A stretch of DNA of 64,000 nt, from assembly GCF_003057745.1 (NCBI RefSeq), contig NZ_QBJD02000015.1, forward strand, positions 1 to 64,000, given 5' to 3'. Made by a program: the position numbers and the translations under genes. The stretch comes from Enterobacter sp. RIT418. GTDB lineage: Bacteria > Pseudomonadota > Gammaproteobacteria > Enterobacterales > Enterobacteriaceae. The notes beneath the pieces are model-generated. The model was not told the origin of the DNA, did not search any database, and was given only the letters and a program-made list of their open reading frames with translations. Shown here piece after piece: positions 59,865 to 64,000 of the stretch (position 1 is its first letter; every line of letters starts with the position of its first letter).

Positions 59865-60172
59865 TCCTTCGGGATTGCCTCCGAAAGGGCTGATTTTTCT
59901 CTCTTTAAGTAAGATTAATCTTAAGTACAATCTCAATTAACTTTTAGTTAATTGACTTAAAATTACCCGCGATTAATATAGACACATAGCCTGCTAAGTA
60001 ATTGCAAAAATATAATCATTAAGTAGTACTTTCTCTATTTTATTTACGTATTCATCAGGAATGCATTCGTGGCCCTGGTATTATCCGTGGCCGCAGATAA
60101 TCTTAAATTACATCTTAAACGGGTATAACAATATTAAGCATCTACGGTAAAAAATTACGTCCACAACAAGAG
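59865..60172. other. AT-rich spacer before the Crp-fold regulator gene
   Basis: The 308-bp region contains long AT stretches and likely the promoter of the gene at 60173. No gene, clear terminator or named binding site was seen. The ATG at 60173 is preceded by AACAAGAG, a modest ribosome site. Confidence 0.5.
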
Positions 60173-60754
60173 ATGGAAACCATTATTTCTGCGACGTCAG
60201 GTTATGAAGAAAAAACGTTAAAGAAATGGCAGAAAATCTCCACGTCTGATTCAGGAAAAATTCATATCATCGTCAGTGGCGACGTCGAATTTCGTCGTGA
60301 ATCGGATGAACTTTGCATGTTCACCTTACAGGGCCAGTGTATTTTTGGTCTTTCCTCAATCTTTTATAACTCGTCCCACATGTACGGCCTGGTGCGCGGC
60401 AACACGGTTGTTCGCTCCATCGACAAAGAAGAGTTTATGCGCCTGATGACCGAGAAAGGCCTGTGGCCACAGCTGACAAAAGTGCTCTCCTGGTATATCT
60501 GCATGCTCAGCAAGCGTGACGATGTACTGGTTGCCCGCAGCGCGTATTCCGTCGTACGCGAGTTTTTATTAGAAATAAATGAGCTGATCGTCCATCACCA
60601 GCGCGATATTAACGTTTATGACTATATTCAGGAATACACCAACCTGGCTCGCAGCACCATTATTAAAATCCTTTCCGATTTAAAGAAAGGGCAATACATT
60701 GTGGTGGAGAAAGGACGTCTCCTGAACCTCACCAACCTGCCTGAAAAATATTAA
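60173..60754 (+). CDS. Crp-fold helix-turn-helix regulator (IprA-like)
   Basis: The 193-residue protein has an N-terminal cyclic-nucleotide-binding-like fold without the cAMP-contact residues (about 20-110). A winged helix follows (NVYDYIQEYTNLARSTIIKI). It resembles the IprA/YaiV-type enterobacterial regulators. IprA lowers hydrogen peroxide resistance in Salmonella, but whether this is a true orthologue is unsure. It converges on gspB with a 4-bp overlap and is next to the type II secretion locus, so it may regulate those genes. Confidence 0.75.
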   Translation: METIISATSGYEEKTLKKWQKISTSDSGKIHIIVSGDVEFRRESDELCMFTLQGQCIFGLSSIFYNSSHMYGLVRGNTVVRSIDKEEFMRLMTEKGLWPQLTKVLSWYICMLSKRDDVLVARSAYSVVREFLLEINELIVHHQRDINVYDYIQEYTNLARSTIIKILSDLKKGQYIVVEKGRLLNLTNLPEKY

Positions 60755-61386
60755 TGGCTTCCGCCGGTCCTCTTTTCAATAAAAGGGGGCCTTGTTATTT
60801 TCTGCTGTTCTTCCTTCACCTCGACATTACCCTGCGTCTCATCGGTTGGTGGCGCAGGTATTTTTCCTTGAGAATAATCTTGCTCTTGTTCTTTTAGCGC
60901 CTGCATAAACAGCGTTTTTAACGATGCGCTGTCATCATCCGCGCCTGAAGCCGGTGAATCGTGCTCTTCCGTTCCGGGAAGCGTATCGCGCGACGTATCG
61001 TGCGGCGCGTCCAGATTGCCGTCGGGCGCCTGCTGCCAGTCCGCGTCATCGCCGTTAATCGGCATATCCTGCATGGGCGGAACGTCTTCATGTACCGGAA
61101 TGGGTTTCGGCTGCGGGTGCGGGAACGGCTTGCTTACGTACACGTAGTGCATGTCCGAAAGCGACGTTTCCGGTTTCGTCGTGTTCACCTTAACCGGTTC
61201 CGGCGCGGGATGGCGCAGGTTCCAGTAAACGTGGGCGTAAAGCCCGGCGATAATCACGGCGGCGATCCCCAGCATCCACAAAAACGTGTTGCCGAAGACC
61301 TTTTTCAGACTGGGAAAACGGTATGAAAACCACACCGCTTCCCCAGTCTCATAGCTGCGCTGGGCAGCGAGACAGATCGTAGACAT
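60751..61386 (-). CDS. gspB: Type II secretion protein GspB-like
   Basis: The 211-residue protein has a cytosolic N-terminus (about 1-33), one membrane helix (FGNTFLWMLGIAAVIIAGLY) and a long Pro/Asp-rich periplasmic region. GspB, with GspA, helps assemble the outer-membrane secretin. The usual conserved C-terminal GspB domain is not obvious here, so the name rests on layout and on the overlapping gspA. Its start overlaps the gspA stop by one base. It converges on the Crp-fold gene. Confidence 0.75.
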   Translation of the reverse strand: MSTICLAAQRSYETGEAVWFSYRFPSLKKVFGNTFLWMLGIAAVIIAGLYAHVYWNLRHPAPEPVKVNTTKPETSLSDMHYVYVSKPFPHPQPKPIPVHEDVPPMQDMPINGDDADWQQAPDGNLDAPHDTSRDTLPGTEEHDSPASGADDDSASLKTLFMQALKEQEQDYSQGKIPAPPTDETQGNVEVKEEQQKITRPPFIEKRTGGSH

Positions 61387-62963
61387 TATGCGTGTTTCTC
61401 CTGGGGGGTTGCGCCCGCCGTCGTTTGGGGAGCCTGTATCAGTACGCTTGGCGTAGCGTGAGTTTCACGCATCAGCTGCATCAGGGTATCTTCACCCGGA
61501 ATACCGTCCACGTGCAGGTTCAGTTTCTCCTGGAACGCGCGGGTGCGCTTCATTAACTCCGCGGTCCACGCCTGCGCGTGGGTTTCCGGCATTCCCAGCG
61601 CCAGGCTGAGCTGCCGATCGAGCCAGGCGAGATCTTTGCCGTCGCTGGCCGCGCTGATGGCGTCTTTGCCTTCCGGCGTCAGGCGGTGCAGCAGCGTATA
61701 GTTGCCGGTGGCGTGCTGGTTATACCAGCTGCGGCTCACCTGCCAGGTTTTCCCGTTCATCAGCAGATCCAGGGTGCGATCGCCCACGCGGGCGACAACA
61801 GCATAGTTCAGGTGGTTGCCAGTGGTGATTTCTCCGACCCACGGATAGCCCTCTTTCCCCAGCTCCGCCAGCGGGGCATTTCCCTGCCTGCACGTCAGGT
61901 TGACCTTCGACGCGTTCTGGCACAGCGCGTCATCGGCGGAGGCATCGTATCCCCACATCAGGTAAAGCTGATGCATGGCGTCCGGCTGGTTAACCATTTC
62001 ATTATCGATGACCGGAACAACCGGCGCCTGAACCTGCGGCTTGGGCTGTTTCCAGCTCGCCGGGATCGGCAGCGCGACGGGCAATCTGGCACTAATGAAG
62101 GCGGTTTGATACCAGCCGCAGGCGGCGAAAAGCACCGAGGCAAACAGTCCCACGGTTGCCAGGCGCTTACCGTGTTTTTTTGCCGGGAGGATTTCGCCCG
62201 CGGCCAGGCGCAGGTGCCGAGGGCTCACTGCCGGGGCGCGTTCGGTCCAGGCGGCGAGCAGGGCAAGATGCGCCAGCGCGTTAAATGACGTGATGTTCCC
62301 TTTGGTCAGGGTATGCATTTTGCGCACGCGCGCCGGTACCAGCGGGGAATTTTCGCAGCCGTGCTCGTCGCACTGCGCCTGAACGTAGCTCAGGGTTTCG
62401 CGGCAGGTCATGGCGCGCAGCGCGTGGTGGGTATGCACATACTCTTTGAGCCCTGAGCGCTGCATCAGTTCGGCTTCCTGAGCGGCGGCGCCCATCAGGA
62501 CGATGGATAATTGAAACTCCAGCTCATGGGCGCGGGTCAGCAGCATGCCCAGGACCTCATGGCAGCTCTCTTTCATCGCTTCCACGTGGGTAATAACCAG
62601 CACTTTACCGTTCGCCTTGCGGGAAGAGGGATCTTCCTGCCACTGGCGCAGCACCGCATCAACGGCGTGAATGCGATTCTTACTCTCTTTGGTGCCTGGA
62701 TTGAGCTTGTACAGCAGGCTACTGGCGCTCAATTTTGGAAAGGCATTAATCGCGAGGACGTTGCGGCCGTGGGATTTCAGCGCATCGCTGAACTGGCCCA
62801 GCAGCGGCGCGTCGTTGCAAAAGAGTCCGGTAATACCCGCCTGCTGGATCTTCTCTTTCAGCAGGTTAAAAACGTCCTGATGATAAGGCACAAAAAAATC
62901 ACCCGAGGCGCGAGTGACCTTTTTGAACGGCGGATTCTGGAAATGAAAATGACTCTGATACAT
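61386..62963 (-). CDS. gspA: Type II secretion protein GspA (ExeA-like), degenerate ATPase
   Basis: The 525-residue membrane protein has the ExeA layout. An N-terminal AAA-type domain (about 1-260) is followed by a membrane helix (LATVGLFASVLFAACGWYQ), a periplasmic C39-like region (about 345-435) and a peptidoglycan-binding domain (about 445-505, RTRAFQEKLNLHVDGIPGEDT). In the place of Walker A there is GITGLFCNDAPLLGQF with no GKT, and Walker B is VLVITHVEAM with no DE. ATP hydrolysis is therefore doubtful. It is divergent from gspC and coupled to gspB. Confidence 0.85.
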   Translation of the reverse strand: MYQSHFHFQNPPFKKVTRASGDFFVPYHQDVFNLLKEKIQQAGITGLFCNDAPLLGQFSDALKSHGRNVLAINAFPKLSASSLLYKLNPGTKESKNRIHAVDAVLRQWQEDPSSRKANGKVLVITHVEAMKESCHEVLGMLLTRAHELEFQLSIVLMGAAAQEAELMQRSGLKEYVHTHHALRAMTCRETLSYVQAQCDEHGCENSPLVPARVRKMHTLTKGNITSFNALAHLALLAAWTERAPAVSPRHLRLAAGEILPAKKHGKRLATVGLFASVLFAACGWYQTAFISARLPVALPIPASWKQPKPQVQAPVVPVIDNEMVNQPDAMHQLYLMWGYDASADDALCQNASKVNLTCRQGNAPLAELGKEGYPWVGEITTGNHLNYAVVARVGDRTLDLLMNGKTWQVSRSWYNQHATGNYTLLHRLTPEGKDAISAASDGKDLAWLDRQLSLALGMPETHAQAWTAELMKRTRAFQEKLNLHVDGIPGEDTLMQLMRETHATPSVLIQAPQTTAGATPQEKHA

Positions 62964-63214
62964 ACGACTTACCGTCTCTTTACATGAATAGCATTAGGGC
63001 GAAAAAGTAAGGTAAGGCGGGGTGATGGTCAATTTGCAATCAGGGTAAAAATAACCTGTTCCCGCTATCTAACATCACGTATTTATTGGGTCAATATTTT
63101 TCTTTATTAAAGTTAATGGCGAAGCAAGTGGTCGATTTACAGCCGGATAATTACTATCTACTTCACATATTGGCGCAGCATAACGCTGCTTTTTTTCGCT
63201 TTGCTAAAGGCCAG

Positions 63215-63994
63215 ATGAAAATGAGGTTCTCATTTCTTTCCAGGTTGATAATGCCCTGTATTATGTTTGTGACGCTATTGTTTTGCGGTCACCAGGGATA
63301 CGTCATCTTTAAGGATTATAAAAAACAATCTACCAGGCGGGCGCTTGCGAACGTAAAGCCGCAAATAAAGCGTCAGGAAGAAAACGCGTTCACCCTGTTT
63401 AATGCCGCCGTCCGTCAGGATGCGCTCGCCGCTGCGGCAAAAGCGCCGCTCTCCGCCGAGATTGAAGGCATTGTCAGCAGCGATGAATCCTGGCTCTCCT
63501 TCGCCGTCATCAAGACGCCATCAGGGCAGAAAAGCTACCGAGAAGGGGAAAGCCTGACGGGGTTTAACGACGCGTATGTGGAAGAAATTAATCAAGATAA
63601 TGTGGTGGTCAATTATGAAGGGGCCACACAGGTTCTGGCGTTAAAAAAACCAGATTACTTCAAGGGCGGCGTTGACAGCGGCCCGGTAACCAAATCGACA
63701 AAAGACGCGGGCGCTGACAGCCTGCACCTCAATGATTATCTGGTGTTAAAGCCGGTTATCGAAAAGGGCCAGCTGGAAGGCTACAACATAAACCCAAGGA
63801 ATGCCTCCGCTTTCTTCAGCCATTCAGGGCTGAAAAAAGGCGACGTGGCGGTAAAAGTCAATTCTGTCGATATGACCAAAGAAGCTGAGGCAAAAAATAT
63901 TATTGCCAGTTGGTCGAAAATGAAAGAAGCGGAGGTCGTCGTAAGACGTCACGCTCACCTTGAAAATATTCGGGTCAATGTTCTAAACAATTAA
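63215..63994 (+). CDS. gspC: Type II secretion protein GspC
   Basis: The 259-residue inner-membrane protein links the inner-membrane platform to the secretin. A short N-terminus precedes a membrane helix (LIMPCIMFVTLLFCGHQGYV). The HR domain lies at about 85-170 (EIEGIVSSDESWLSFAVIK) and a PDZ-like domain at the end (about 170-259, EGYNINPRNASAFFSHSGLK). The ATG at 63215 (MKMRFSF) has AAGG close upstream; in-frame ATGs at 63086 and 63116 are possible but lie in poorer context. It is the first gene of a gsp operon that continues past the window. Confidence 0.85.
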   Translation: MKMRFSFLSRLIMPCIMFVTLLFCGHQGYVIFKDYKKQSTRRALANVKPQIKRQEENAFTLFNAAVRQDALAAAAKAPLSAEIEGIVSSDESWLSFAVIKTPSGQKSYREGESLTGFNDAYVEEINQDNVVVNYEGATQVLALKKPDYFKGGVDSGPVTKSTKDAGADSLHLNDYLVLKPVIEKGQLEGYNINPRNASAFFSHSGLKKGDVAVKVNSVDMTKEAEAKNIIASWSKMKEAEVVVRRHAHLENIRVNVLNN

Positions 63995-64000
63995 CAAGTG

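Overview
The window is enterobacterial chromosome, most like Enterobacter or a close relative (Leclercia, Lelliottia). The gene order follows the E. coli K-12 segment from ybiT to amiD almost gene for gene, and many products are recognisable at sequence level. It differs from K-12 in having a GH31/MFS/LacI sugar module, an ars operon, an extra two-component system and a type II secretion locus, and in lacking yliE, yliF, ybjH and ybjC at their usual places. The species cannot be fixed from sequence alone.

Layout. 1-1525: right end of an integrative element with a large serine recombinase, inserted into the first codons of ybiT. 1.5-3.1 kb: ybiT. 3.2-8.2 kb: GH31 glucosidase and ExuT-like transporter, divergent from a LacI-type regulator. 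8.2-14.8 kb: ybiU, ybiV, pflF, pflE and fsaA; three of the promoter regions here carry the same palindrome. 14.9-23.3 kb: moeA-moeB, then iaaA-gsiABCD for glutathione and isoaspartyl peptide use. 23.4-35 kb: rimO, bssR, yliI, gstB, dacC, deoR, two tandem PAP2 phosphatases (one is ybjG) behind a good PmrA box, mdfA, ybjJ-ybjI and ybjK.

35-37.2 kb: arsR-arsB-arsC behind a perfect 9-bp-arm operator. 37.2-40.36 kb: an AT-richer island bounded by a perfect 16-bp direct repeat. The right copy overlaps the terminator of the sRNA gene rybB, so the 3' end of rybB looks like the attachment site of a tyrosine-recombinase element. The island holds an integrase C-terminal remnant, a small winged-helix-like protein and a membrane-anchored coiled-coil DUF4041/T5orf172 (GIY-YIG-like) protein, and is the best candidate for an accessory (possibly anti-phage) system here.

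40.4-51.8 kb: rybB with its sigma-E promoter, ybjL, ybjM, grxA, nfsA, rimK, ybjN, potFGHI (putrescine uptake), ybjO and rlmC. 51.9-54.1 kb: an OmpR/EnvZ-type two-component pair absent from this place in K-12. 54.1-59.9 kb: artJ and artPIQM (arginine uptake, ARG boxes visible), ybjP, ybjQ and amiD. 60.2-64 kb: a Crp-fold regulator, then gspB-gspA divergent from gspC, the start of a type II secretion locus that continues past the window. The GspA here has lost recognisable Walker motifs.

Small palindromic repeats (REP-like units and a CCCTCTCCCC-type element) punctuate many gene ends, and in two cases supply the stop codon. No tRNA, rRNA or CRISPR array was seen.
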